DNA from: Euzebya rosea
Lineage (GTDB): Bacteria > Actinomycetota > Nitriliruptoria > Euzebyales > Euzebyaceae
Direction: 5' to 3'
DNA: 64,000 nucleotides
Assembly: GCF_003073135.1 (NCBI RefSeq)
Contig: NZ_PGDQ01000010.1
Coordinates: 1-64,000 of the forward strand
Under the pieces are notes generated by a model. It searched no databases. It was not told the DNA's origin and saw only the letters and a list, made by a program, of their open reading frames with translations. Positions 1 through 8,431 of this stretch are shown piece after piece (position 1 is the stretch's first letter; every line of letters starts with the position of its first letter). Both the position numbers and the translations under genes were made by a program.

Positions 1-672
1 GCGACGGCGTGGCGGTGGTCGTGGGCGGTCAGGTGCGCTACACGCCGGCTGGCGGGTTCGTCGGTACCGACGCCTTCGACTACCGGATCTGCGACGCCGA
101 CGGCACCTGCGCCTCGGCGCGGGTGACGGTGACGGTGGTCCTGCCCGACGCGCCGCCCGTCGCCAACAGCGACACGGCGACGACCCTGCGGGCCGTCCCC
201 GTCGACATCGACGTGCTGGCCAACGACACCGACGCCAACGGCGACATCGACGTGGCCAGCCTGACCGTGGACCCTGCCCCCAACGGGACCACGTCGGTCG
301 TGGGCGGGCAGGTGCGCTACACCTCGTCGGCCTCCTTCGTCGGGGTGGACCTCTTCGACTACACCATCTGCGATGACGCTGGGGCGTGCGACACCGCGTC
401 GGTGCAGGTCACGGTCGACCCGACCGGTACGGCCCCCACCGCCAACGACGACACCGCCAGCACCGTTGAGGACACCCCGGTGCTGGTCGACGTGCTGGCC
501 AACGACACCGACCCCGACGGCGACATCGACGACACGACGTTGGCGGTGTCCAGTCCGCCCAGCGACGGCGTGGCGGTGGTCGTGGGCGGTCAGGTGCGCT
601 ACACGCCGGCTGGCGGGTTCGTCGGTACCGACGCCTTCGACTACCGGATCTGCGACGCCGACGGCACCTGCG
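1..672 (+). repeat. 111-bp exact intragenic duplication (1-111 and 562-672)
   Basis: Bases 1-111 are identical to bases 562-672, and the match probably continues left of the window. It covers the second half of one Ig-like repeat, including the Cys motif. The other repeats in the gene are clearly diverged, so this copy pair is recent or is homogenised by gene conversion. Confidence 0.9.
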
Positions 673-2291
673 ACACCGGGACCGTCACCCTCGACGTGAC
701 GCCGGCCGCCTCGCCCCCCAACGCGGTCGACGACACCGCGGCGACGATGCGCAACACCAGCGTCCTCATCGACGTGCTGGCCAACGACTCCGACCCCAAC
801 GGCGACCTCGACCCGAACAGCCTCTCCGCGGCCGACGGGACGAACGGCGCCACGACCATCGTGGGTGGCCAGGTCAGCTACGACCCCACGTCCGGCTTCA
901 CCGGGACGGACCAGTTCGACTACACGGTGTGCGACCTGCTCGGCGACTGCAGCACCGCGACGGTGCAGGTCACGGTGGCCCCGAACGGGTCGAGCCCGCC
1001 CACCGCCGTCGATGACGACGGCGGGACCATCCAGCGCGGAACGGTCGACCACCCCGTGCCCGTCCTGGCCAACGACACCGACCCCGACGGCGACCTCGAC
1101 GCAGCCACGCTGGCCATCGTGTCACCCCCCTCGACCGGCGCGGCCAGCGTCAGCGGCAGCACCATCCTCTGGACACCATCGGACACCACGCCGAGGGGAC
1201 CCACCACGATGACGTACCGGGTCTGCGACACCGCCGCTCTCTGCGACACCGCCACGGTGACCATCGTGGTTGTCGAGGACCTCGGTGCGGCCGCCGTGGT
1301 GGCCAACGACGACACCGCGACGGTCGTGCAGGGGATCAAGGCCCCGATATCGGTGCTGGCGAACGACCTCGCACCCGGCCTGCCCTTCGAGTACAGCACG
1401 CTGGTCCCCACCGACGGCACCAACGGCACGACCCGTCGGGTCGGGAGCAGGGTCGAGTACACCTCGGTCCCGACCTACACCGGTCCCGACTCCTTCACCT
1501 ACACCGTGTGCGACGAGAACGGATGGTGTGACTCCGCGACCGTCGACGTCACGGTGGTCGCCGGCGACCCCGTCGTGGCGGTCGATGACGCCGAAGGTGC
1601 GACCACCGGCGTCCCGCACACCGTCGTGGTCACGAGCAACGACAACGACCCGGACGGCAGCCTGACCCTGGCCACCGTCACGATCGTCTCGCCGCCGTCG
1701 AGCGGCCGGGCCACGACCGTGGTGCAGCCGAACCGCAGCGTCCTCTACACCGCGCAGGGGGGCTGGGTCGGTGTCGACACATTCCGGTACCGGGTGTGTG
1801 ACGTGCAGGGGTTCTGCGACTCCGCGACGGTGACGATGACCGTCGTCGCCGACGGTGGGCTGGTCGTCGAGGGAGGTGCCGCTGCGGTCGAACCCACCGC
1901 GGATCCGGTCGCCGGCCGGCCGACGCCGGAGCACGATCCCATGGGCCGGCCGTCCCCCGTCCCCACCGGGTCCGACCCCTCCGCGAGCGACGAACCGCTG
2001 GTGGACCCCGACGCGGTTGCCATCGCAGCCACGGACCCCCCGTCCCCCCCGACCGATGCCGAGTCCACGGCGCCGGGTCCCGGGCCGGACGGCGGGCCGG
2101 CGACAGCCGAGGACGCGCCAGTCGATGCGAGTCCCACGGACGCTCGGGAGCCAGCAGTGGACGTCGTCGACCCACCACCCGCGATGCCTGCCAGGCGTCA
2201 GGACGGGCGCGTCACGGGCCGACACACCCGCGGGCGTCGGCGACAGGCACCGGGCCGTCCGGGACCCAGCGACGACCCCATCCCGGACTAG
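1..2291 (+). CDS. Tandem Ig-like (cadherin/Big_9-type) repeat surface protein, 5' end missing
   Basis: The reading frame is open from the left edge, so only the C-terminal part is present. A partial repeat is followed by six repeats of about 85-95 residues. Each carries a VLANDTDPDGD-like signature near its start and a tyrosine-rich strand ending in YxxCD(x)xGxCD; the Asp/Asn cluster is typical of calcium-dependent cadherin-like or Big_9 folds. After the last repeat comes a roughly 140-residue Pro/Asp/Thr-rich tail ending in basic residues. There is no LPxTG motif and no terminal membrane segment, so the mode of surface attachment is not visible here. Each repeat has paired cysteines (CDxxGxC), which suggests internal disulfides and export. 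Role inferred: an extended extracellular stalk or adhesin. The stop codon lies 3 bases from the stop of the convergent gene. Confidence 0.85.
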   Translation, partial: DGVAVVVGGQVRYTPAGGFVGTDAFDYRICDADGTCASARVTVTVVLPDAPPVANSDTATTLRAVPVDIDVLANDTDANGDIDVASLTVDPAPNGTTSVVGGQVRYTSSASFVGVDLFDYTICDDAGACDTASVQVTVDPTGTAPTANDDTASTVEDTPVLVDVLANDTDPDGDIDDTTLAVSSPPSDGVAVVVGGQVRYTPAGGFVGTDAFDYRICDADGTCDTGTVTLDVTPAASPPNAVDDTAATMRNTSVLIDVLANDSDPNGDLDPNSLSAADGTNGATTIVGGQVSYDPTSGFTGTDQFDYTVCDLLGDCSTATVQVTVAPNGSSPPTAVDDDGGTIQRGTVDHPVPVLANDTDPDGDLDAATLAIVSPPSTGAASVSGSTILWTPSDTTPRGPTTMTYRVCDTAALCDTATVTIVVVEDLGAAAVVANDDTATVVQGIKAPISVLANDLAPGLPFEYSTLVPTDGTNGTTRRVGSRVEYTSVPTYTGPDSFTYTVCDENGWCDSATVDVTVVAGDPVVAVDDAEGATTGVPHTVVVTSNDNDPDGSLTLATVTIVSPPSSGRATTVVQPNRSVLYTAQGGWVGVDTFRYRVCDVQGFCDSATVTMTVVADGGLVVEGGAAAVEPTADPVAGRPTPEHDPMGRPSPVPTGSDPSASDEPLVDPDAVAIAATDPPSPPTDAESTAPGPGPDGGPATAEDAPVDASPTDAREPAVDVVDPPPAMPARRQDGRVTGRHTRGRRRQAPGRPGPSDDPIPD

Positions 2292-2294
2292 CGG

Positions 2295-2942
2295 TCAGTC
2301 CTGCTGGGGGACCACGCAACCGCCGCCGAGGCGTTCCGCGCCGCCCGTCGCACCGGTGTCCACGCCGCACTCGGCGTTGCCGAGGTCGGAGTTGGTGACC
2401 CCGAACGCGGTCATGGTGTCCACCACGGCGCCGTCGGGCAGCGGGACGATCGCCCACGCGGCAGGGAGCTCGCGAGCTTGGGTCAGCATGCCGAAGGTCT
2501 CGCCGGCTGTCGTGCGCCCCTCGATGTTGACCACGTCCGGCGGCGTCGCGACGAGCAGGTAACCCGGGTCGGCGTCATCGGGGGCGTCGATCGCCCAGAT
2601 CGGCTTCAGCGGATCGGGCTCGGCGCACGTTCGGTACGTCGTCCCCGTGCCGTCCTCGACCTCCGCGCAGACGCCGCCCGCGTCCCACACCGCCACGCCG
2701 ACGACCTCGCCGCCGAGCTCCAGCGTGACCTCGACCGGGTTCTCCGGCGCGCTGAACCCACGGCTGCCGCCCATGCCGAGCTGGTCCTGCAGGCGCGGTG
2801 AGACCACGAGCAGCACCACGAGCAGGACCAGCAGGAAGACCATGGACATCACCACGAACGTCCGACCGCTGGTGGTGCGGATGTCGTCGGACCGGCGGCC
2901 GTTCTGGGCGGGGGAGCTGGGAGGAGTGGTCACGGCCCACAT
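2295..2942 (-). CDS. Single-pass membrane protein of unknown function
   Basis: A protein of about 215 residues. It has a charged N-terminal segment (roughly residues 1-28), one strongly hydrophobic helix (FVVMSMVFLLVLLVVLLVV), and then an extracytoplasmic domain with four or more cysteines (near CAEVEDG, RTCAEPD, NAECG and GGGCV). The likely topology is N-in/C-out. The frame is open further upstream, but that part lies antisense to the threonine ammonia-lyase gene and looks like shadow sequence, so I start at the ATG at 2942; a GTG at 2933 is an alternative. The gene is divergent from the threonine ammonia-lyase gene and convergent with the Ig-repeat gene. I do not recognise the ectodomain. 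Confidence 0.7.
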   Translation of the reverse strand: MWAVTTPPSSPAQNGRRSDDIRTTSGRTFVVMSMVFLLVLLVVLLVVSPRLQDQLGMGGSRGFSAPENPVEVTLELGGEVVGVAVWDAGGVCAEVEDGTGTTYRTCAEPDPLKPIWAIDAPDDADPGYLLVATPPDVVNIEGRTTAGETFGMLTQARELPAAWAIVPLPDGAVVDTMTAFGVTNSDLGNAECGVDTGATGGAERLGGGCVVPQQD

Positions 2943-3024
2943 TGTGCCGGGGTCCGGGGTCCGGGGCCGGGGCGACCGGACGGGCCCATGCCGACGTCGA
3001 CGACCGCCGTACCATCCCCGCATC

Positions 3025-4263
3025 ATGACCAGCCCAGCCCTCGTCGACATCGACGACATCCGCGCCGCCGCTGACCGCATCGCGCCCCTCGTGCAGACCA
3101 CGCCCATGGAGGAGTCCCGCGCGATCAGCAGCATGGTCGGCGGGCGCGTCCTGCTGAAGTGCGAGCACCTGCAGCGCACCGGCTCGTTCAAGATCAGGGG
3201 CGCCGCCAACCGGATCGCCTGCCTCTCCGATGCCGAACGAGCCGCCGGGGTCGTGTGCGCGAGCGCCGGCAACCACGCCCAGGGCGTCGCGCTGTCGGCG
3301 ACACGGATGGGTGTGGAGTCCACGGTCTTCATGCCGGCCGACGCACCGCTGCCGAAGGTGGAGGCCACCCGTGGCTACGGCGCCCGGGTGGTGCTGACCG
3401 GCGCCAACTTCGACGAGGCCCTGGCCGCAGCCCGAGCCCACTGCGAGGAGGTCGGGGCCACCTTCGTGCCCCCGTTCGACCACGCCGACGTGATCGCCGG
3501 ACAAAGCACCCTCGGCCTGGAGATGCTGGCCCAGGCCCCCGACATGGCGCAGGTGCTGGTCCCGATCGGTGGTGGCGGCCTGGTCGCCGGCATCGCCGCC
3601 GCCATCAAGGCGACCGCTCCCCACGTCCGGGTCATCGGCGTCGAGCCGGCCGGCGCCGCCAGCACCCGCGCATCCCTGGACGCCGGGCACCCGGTCACCC
3701 TCGACAGCGTGTCCACGATCGCCGACGGCATCGCCGTGAAGCGGCCGGGCGAGCTGACCCTGGCCCACATCGAGCAGCTGGTCGACGAGGTCGTCACCGT
3801 CAGCGACGAGGCCATCGCCCGGGCGATCCTGCTGCTCGTCGAACGTGCCAAGCAGGTCGTCGAGCCCGCCGGCGCCGCCGGCCTGGCCGCCCTGCTGGAC
3901 GGGGCGGTCGAGACGCTGGAGCCCACCGTCGCGCTGCTGTGTGGCGGCAACGTCGACCCCTTGCTGCTGAACCGCATCATCCAGTCCGGCATGTACGAGG
4001 AGGGCCGCTACCTCGTGGTCACCACGCGGGTCGGCGACCAGCCGGGTGTCCTCGCCAAGCTCCTGACGTTGCTGGCCGAGCACCGGGCCAACGTCATCGG
4101 CATCGAGCACCACCGCCTGAACACCAAGCTCGGCGTGCAGGAGGTCGAGGTCCAGATCGAGATGGAGACCCGCGGCCACGACCACATCCTCGAGCTCGTC
4201 GAGAAGCTGGAGGTCGCCGGCTACCCGGTCGAGGCCGAGCTGCCGCCGGGCGCCCGGACCTGA
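3025..4263 (+). CDS. ilvA: Threonine ammonia-lyase (threonine dehydratase) with C-terminal ACT domain
   Basis: About 412 residues, the usual size of the short ACT-containing form. It catalyses PLP-dependent deamination of L-threonine to 2-oxobutanoate and ammonia, which supplies isoleucine synthesis or threonine catabolism. The Schiff-base lysine is K56 in GSFKIRGA, and the glycine-rich phosphate loop GGGGLVAG lies near residue 182. From about residue 328 to the end there is one ACT-like regulatory domain (VGDQPGVLAKLL). The single ACT-like domain places it with the TdcB/short IlvA group rather than the long two-ACT-like IlvA of E. coli. No strong Shine-Dalgarno is visible upstream of the ATG. 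The next gene starts 50 bp downstream in the same direction. Confidence 0.92.
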   Translation: MTSPALVDIDDIRAAADRIAPLVQTTPMEESRAISSMVGGRVLLKCEHLQRTGSFKIRGAANRIACLSDAERAAGVVCASAGNHAQGVALSATRMGVESTVFMPADAPLPKVEATRGYGARVVLTGANFDEALAAARAHCEEVGATFVPPFDHADVIAGQSTLGLEMLAQAPDMAQVLVPIGGGGLVAGIAAAIKATAPHVRVIGVEPAGAASTRASLDAGHPVTLDSVSTIADGIAVKRPGELTLAHIEQLVDEVVTVSDEAIARAILLLVERAKQVVEPAGAAGLAALLDGAVETLEPTVALLCGGNVDPLLLNRIIQSGMYEEGRYLVVTTRVGDQPGVLAKLLTLLAEHRANVIGIEHHRLNTKLGVQEVEVQIEMETRGHDHILELVEKLEVAGYPVEAELPPGART

Positions 4264-4313
4264 TCCGCCGGTCGGGAACACCAGCCGTCCCGCCCTGCGT
4301 TGGGCACACCGTG

Positions 4314-5360
4314 ATGACACCTGACCCCACCCCCTCCGCCGAGCTCGGCGTGCCCCTCGGCGTGCTGGACCTGGCCACCGTGGCCAGCGGCAGCTCCGAA
4401 CGCGACGCCCTCCGCCGGTCCGTCGCCCTTGCCCAGCACGTCGAGGCCCTCGGCTACAGCCGCATCTGGGTGGCCGAGCACCACGGCATGCCGGCCGTCG
4501 CCTCCTCGGCCACCGACGTGGTCATGGCGCACCTCGCCCAGGCGACCGCCACCATCCGGGTCGGATCGGGCGGGATCATGCTGCCCAACCACGCCCCGCT
4601 GATCGTCGCCGAGCGCTTCGCCACGCTCGAGGCGTTCCACCCCGGGCGCATCGACCTCGGCATCGGCCGGGCACCGGGCACCGATCCCCGAACCGCGTGG
4701 GCGCTGCGTCGCGACGAGGCGGCCCCGCAGGGTGAACGGTTCGTGGAGGAGATCCAGGAGCTGGTGCGGTTCTTCGACGGCGACTTCCCCCGCGGCCACC
4801 ACCTGGAGGGCATGCAGGCCGTCCCCGGTGCCGGCCTGCGTCCACCGCTGTGGCTGCTGGGGTCCTCGACGTTCTCCGCCCAGGTCGCGGCGCTGCTCGG
4901 CCAGCGGTTCGCCTTCGCCTACCACTTCGCCCCGGACGCGCTCGACGATGCGCTGGCGGCCTACCGCCAGTCCTTCCGCCCCTCGGCTGACCTGGCCGAG
5001 CCGTACGCGATGGTCGCGGTCACCGTCGTCTGCGCCGACACCGACGAGGACGCCCAGCGCATGGCGTTGTCAGGGGCCCTGTCGATGGTCCGCCTGCGCA
5101 ACGGCGACCTGCGCCCGCTGCCGAGCCCCGAGGAGGCGCTGGCCCATCCGTGGGACGACCGCGAGCGGGCGGTGGCCGACAAGGTGATGAGCACCTGGGT
5201 CGTCGGCACCCCGGATCGCGTCGTCAAGGGCCTGCAGGCCCTCGCGGACCGCACCGCCGCCGACGAGCTGATGATCGCCGGTCACGTGTGGGACGCCGAG
5301 CTGCACCGACGGTCCTACACGCTGCTGGCCGAGGCCGCCGGGCTGGCCCCGGCGGCGTAA
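4314..5360 (+). CDS. LLM-class (luciferase-like) flavin-dependent oxidoreductase
   Basis: About 348 residues. The N-terminal GVLDLATVASG, the conserved WVAEHHGM and the GSGGIMLPNHAPL / ERFATLEAFHPGRIDLGIGRAPG blocks are hallmarks of bacterial luciferase-like monooxygenases of the 'alkane monooxygenase-like' group (MsnO8/YhbW type). It probably uses FMNH2 or F420 in a TIM barrel; the substrate cannot be read from sequence. The ATG at 4314 is chosen because homologues begin just before the PLGVLD strand; an in-frame GTG directly precedes it. It may be co-transcribed with the threonine ammonia-lyase gene. Transcription meets meaA at a palindrome that contains both stop codons. Confidence 0.88.
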   Translation: MTPDPTPSAELGVPLGVLDLATVASGSSERDALRRSVALAQHVEALGYSRIWVAEHHGMPAVASSATDVVMAHLAQATATIRVGSGGIMLPNHAPLIVAERFATLEAFHPGRIDLGIGRAPGTDPRTAWALRRDEAAPQGERFVEEIQELVRFFDGDFPRGHHLEGMQAVPGAGLRPPLWLLGSSTFSAQVAALLGQRFAFAYHFAPDALDDALAAYRQSFRPSADLAEPYAMVAVTVVCADTDEDAQRMALSGALSMVRLRNGDLRPLPSPEEALAHPWDDRERAVADKVMSTWVVGTPDRVVKGLQALADRTAADELMIAGHVWDAELHRRSYTLLAEAAGLAPAA

Positions 5361-5376
5361 CCCCTCGAAGGGGTTA
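5358..5376. terminator. Bidirectional hairpin spanning both stop codons
   Basis: An 8-bp perfect stem (TAACCCCT / AGGGGTTA) with a CGA loop. The TAA stop of the oxidoreductase is the first three bases (5358-5360) and the reverse-strand TAA of meaA is the last three (5374-5376). It is the only candidate terminator between this convergent pair. No U-tract follows, as is common in high-GC actinobacteria. Confidence 0.6.
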
Positions 5377-7347
5377 CCGGGCCTTGACCAGGTCGGCCAT
5401 CTCCGCGATCAGGCGGCTGACCTCGAAGTCCTTGGGGGTGTAGACCGCGGCGACGCCGGCGGCACGCAGCGTCTCGGCGTCGTCGGTCGGGATGATCCCG
5501 CCGACCACGACGGGGATGTCGGCGGCGTCCTCGGCCGCCAGCCCCTCGAGCACCTCGGGGATCAGCTCCCCGTGGCTGCCCGACAGGATCGACAGCCCGA
5601 TCAGGTGCACGTCCTCGTCGACGGCCGCCCGGACGATCTGGCCTGGGGTCAGGCGGATGCCCTCGTAGATGACCTCGAACCCGGCGTCGCGGGCACGGAC
5701 GGCGATCTGCTCCGCACCGGAGGAGTGGCCGTCCAGCCCGGGCTTGCCGACCAGCAGGCGGACCTTGCCGCCCACCCGCTGCTCGGCGCGGGCAACCGCC
5801 TCGCGGGCGGCCTGCAGCGCGTCGGCCCGTTCGGCGGGGGCCGCGGCGGCGGCGCTGACGCCGGTCGGGCCGCGGTAGGTCCCCCACTCGTCGCGCAGGG
5901 CCTGGGTCCACTCGCCGGTGGTCACCCCCGCCTTCGCGGCCGCGATGGAGGCCGGCATGACGTTCTCGCCGGCGGCCACGGCACGGCGGAGCTCGGTCAG
6001 GGCGGCCTCGACCGCGTCGTCGTCGCGTTCGGCGCGGAACGCCTCGAGCCGCTCGACCTGCTCGGCCTCGCTGGCCGGGTCGACCTTGAGGATGCCGCCG
6101 TCGACGCCGGTCATCAGCGGGCTCGGCTCGGACTCGGTGAAGGCGTTGACCCCGACGACGACCTGCTCGCCGCTCTCGATGCGGCGCATGCGCTCGGTGT
6201 TGGAGCGGACCAGCTCGGCCTTCATGTAGTCCACGGCCTGGACCGAACCGCCCATCTCGGTGACCCGGTCGTACTCCGCGCGGGCGGCGTCGGCGATCTC
6301 GGCCGTCCGCGCCTCCATCACGTGGGAGCCGTTGAACAGGTCGCCGTGCTCCAGCAGGTCGGTCTCGTTGGCCAGGATCTGCTGCATGCGCAGGCTCAGC
6401 TGCTGGTCCCACGGGCGGGGCAGGCCCAGCGCCTCGTTCCAGGCGGGCAGCTGCACGGCGCGGGCGCGGGCGTCCTTGGACAGGGTGACCGCCAGCATCT
6501 CCAGGACGATCCGGGCGATGTTGTTCTCCGGCTGCGCTTCGGTCAGGCCCAGGGAGTTGACCTGCACGCCGTAGCGGAAGCGCCGGTACTTGGGGTTCTC
6601 CACGCCGTAGCGGTCGCGGCCGAGCTCGTCCCACAGCTGGGACATGGCACGCAGCTTTGCGATCTCGTCGACGAACCGGATCCCGGCGTTGACGAAGAAG
6701 GAGATGCGGCCGAACACGCGGCCGAGCTCCTCTCCCTCCACCCCGCGGGAGCGGATCTCGTCCAGCACCGCCGTGGCGGTCGCCATGGCGAAGGCGACCT
6801 CCTGCACGGGCGTGGCCCCGACCTCCTGCAGGTGGTAGCTGCAGATGTTGACCGGGTTCCAGTTGGGGACCTCGTCGACCGTGAACGTCACGACGTCGGC
6901 GGTCAGGCGCAGGGATTCGGCCGGCCCGAACACGTAGGTGCCGCGGGACAGGTACTCCTTGATGATGTCGTTCTGCGTGGTGCCGCGAAGGACGGCCCGG
7001 TCCACACCGGTCTCCTCGGCGGCCGCGATGTAGAGGGCCAGCAGCCAGGGGGCGGTGGCGTTGATCGTCATCGACGTGTTCATCTCGCCCAGCGGGATGC
7101 CGTCGAAGAGGGTGCGCATGTCGTCGATGGAGCAGACGGGCACGCCGACCTTGCCGACCTCACCGCGGGCCAGGACGTGATCGGCGTCGTAGCCGGTCTG
7201 GGTCGGCAGGTCGAACGCCACGCTGAGGCCGGTCTGGCCCTTGGCGAGGTTGGAGCGGTACAGCTCGTTGCTCGCCTTGGCAGAGGAGTGTCCGGAGTAG
7301 GTCCGCATCAGCCACGGACGGTCCTTCTCGCGCGGCTCGCTGCTCAT
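5374..7347 (-). CDS. meaA: MeaA-type adenosylcobalamin mutase (ethylmalonyl-CoA mutase-like)
   Basis: 657 residues with the mutase barrel and the B12 domain in one chain. The N-terminus (KDRPWLMRTYSGH, LAKGQTGLSVAFDLPTQTGYD) matches the MeaA branch of the methylmalonyl-CoA mutase superfamily, as I recall it from Streptomyces. The cobalamin domain near residues 520-655 has the base-off motif DGHSSG and the following GLSILSGSH. MeaA enzymes interconvert ethylmalonyl-CoA and methylsuccinyl-CoA in the ethylmalonyl-CoA pathway; isobutyryl-CoA chemistry is an alternative in some relatives. No ccr or other pathway gene is adjacent. The ATG is preceded by a good ribosome-binding site (GGAGG), and a 7-bp inverted repeat lies 20-39 bases upstream of the start. 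Confidence 0.88.
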   Translation of the reverse strand: MSSEPREKDRPWLMRTYSGHSSAKASNELYRSNLAKGQTGLSVAFDLPTQTGYDADHVLARGEVGKVGVPVCSIDDMRTLFDGIPLGEMNTSMTINATAPWLLALYIAAAEETGVDRAVLRGTTQNDIIKEYLSRGTYVFGPAESLRLTADVVTFTVDEVPNWNPVNICSYHLQEVGATPVQEVAFAMATATAVLDEIRSRGVEGEELGRVFGRISFFVNAGIRFVDEIAKLRAMSQLWDELGRDRYGVENPKYRRFRYGVQVNSLGLTEAQPENNIARIVLEMLAVTLSKDARARAVQLPAWNEALGLPRPWDQQLSLRMQQILANETDLLEHGDLFNGSHVMEARTAEIADAARAEYDRVTEMGGSVQAVDYMKAELVRSNTERMRRIESGEQVVVGVNAFTESEPSPLMTGVDGGILKVDPASEAEQVERLEAFRAERDDDAVEAALTELRRAVAAGENVMPASIAAAKAGVTTGEWTQALRDEWGTYRGPTGVSAAAAAPAERADALQAAREAVARAEQRVGGKVRLLVGKPGLDGHSSGAEQIAVRARDAGFEVIYEGIRLTPGQIVRAAVDEDVHLIGLSILSGSHGELIPEVLEGLAAEDAADIPVVVGGIIPTDDAETLRAAGVAAVYTPKDFEVSRLIAEMADLVKAR

Positions 7348-7366
7348 CTGGGGGCCTCCTGGTGCG

Positions 7367-7386
7367 TGGCTACCGGTCAGTAGCCA
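7367..7386. promoter_or_regulatory. Candidate operator upstream of meaA
   Basis: Inverted repeat TGGCTAC-CGGTCA-GTAGCCA: 7-bp arms and a 6-bp centre, 20-39 bases before the meaA ATG. The core CTACCGGTCAGTAG looks like a TetR-family operator, a class that often controls acyl-CoA genes. No regulator gene is adjacent, so this is inference. Confidence 0.35.
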
Positions 7387-7418
7387 TCATCGTGGCCGCT
7401 GCCCGGCCGCGCCAATCA

Positions 7419-7543
7419 GCCCCGATCGGGGCCCAACCCACCCATCCGTGGTCCAGGCCCCGATCGTGCCGCTGCCCACCGCACCGAGTCCACCGGATCG
7501 TGCCCGTCCTCGCGCCGGGACGAGGCAGGCCCCGATCGTGCCG
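7419..7543. repeat. Repeated CCCCGATCG elements between meaA and the acyltransferase gene
   Basis: The 18-base string CAGGCCCCGATCGTGCCG occurs at 7454-7471 and again at 7526-7543. A related palindrome, GCCCCGATCGGGGC, lies at 7419-7432, and a partial match (GGATCGTGCC) lies near 7495. Four related sites in 125 bp of divergent intergenic DNA could be operators or a small repeat family. Confidence 0.55.
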
Positions 7544-7573
7544 GTCCGCGCGCCGGCGGTACGCTGCGCGGCC

Positions 7574-8431
7574 ATGGAGCCCGTCTACACCCCCGTCATC
7601 GGCATCTTCGTCAGCACGTTCAAGGTCATGGGCTGGAAGGTCGTCGTCGAGGACGCCCACCACGTCCCGCTGGAGGGGCCGGCGGTGCTCGCCAGCAACC
7701 ACATCGGCTACCTCGACTTCGTGTTCGTCGGCTACGGCGTTCGCGAGCGCAAGCGCCTCGTGCGGTTCGCCGCCAAGAAGGAGGTGTTCGACCATCCGGT
7801 GTCGGGCCCCCTCATGCGTGGCATGAAGCACCTTCCGGTGGACCGCGACGGCGACGTCAACGACATCATGGAGCAGGCCCACCAGCGGCTGCAGCAGGGG
7901 CAGCTGGTCGGCATGTTTCCCGAGGGCACGATCAGCCGGTCGTTCATGCCGAAGTCGGCCAAGACGGGGACCGCTCGCATGGCCATGCGAGCCGGGGCAC
8001 CCCTCATCCCGGTGGCCGTCTGGGGCTGCCAGCGGATCATGACCAAGGCGGTCAAGAAGAACGTCCAGCGGGGACTGCACATCGTCATCAAGTACGGCGA
8101 GCCGATCGCCTACGAGCCAGACGAGGACCCTCGCGACGTCACCAAGCGGATGATGGCCGCGATCACCGACATGGTGGTCGACCTGCAGGACCGCTACCCC
8201 CAGGCACCTGCCGACGACAGCGACCGGTGGTGGCTCCCCGCGCGGCTCGGCGGCACCGCCCCGACCCCGGAGGAAGCCGAGCGCATCGCCCGTGAGGAAC
8301 GGATCGCCCGTCGGGCCAAGCGGCGAGCGGCCCGCGAGGAGGCGGCCGACAGCGCCGACCCGGTCACGACCGAGCCGTCCGCCGAACGACCCGTCGATCC
8401 GCCCGAGGACGCCGCCGGGTCAGCCGGCTGA
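7574..8431 (+). CDS. 1-acyl-sn-glycerol-3-phosphate acyltransferase-like protein (PlsC family)
   Basis: About 285 residues. The acyltransferase signature HX4D is present as H43-D48 (SNHIGYLDF), with the second block FPEGTISRS near residues 115-123 and GAPLIPVAVWG after it. It would transfer an acyl chain to lysophosphatidate, or a similar acceptor, at the cytoplasmic membrane face. The last ~50 residues are a charged Arg/Glu/Ala-rich tail with no recognisable domain. The ATG at 7574 is chosen because the upstream in-frame extension is low-complexity and overlaps the repeated intergenic motifs. The 3' end overlaps the convergent lipoprotein gene by 12 bases. Confidence 0.85.
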   Translation: MEPVYTPVIGIFVSTFKVMGWKVVVEDAHHVPLEGPAVLASNHIGYLDFVFVGYGVRERKRLVRFAAKKEVFDHPVSGPLMRGMKHLPVDRDGDVNDIMEQAHQRLQQGQLVGMFPEGTISRSFMPKSAKTGTARMAMRAGAPLIPVAVWGCQRIMTKAVKKNVQRGLHIVIKYGEPIAYEPDEDPRDVTKRMMAAITDMVVDLQDRYPQAPADDSDRWWLPARLGGTAPTPEEAERIAREERIARRAKRRAAREEAADSADPVTTEPSAERPVDPPEDAAGSAG

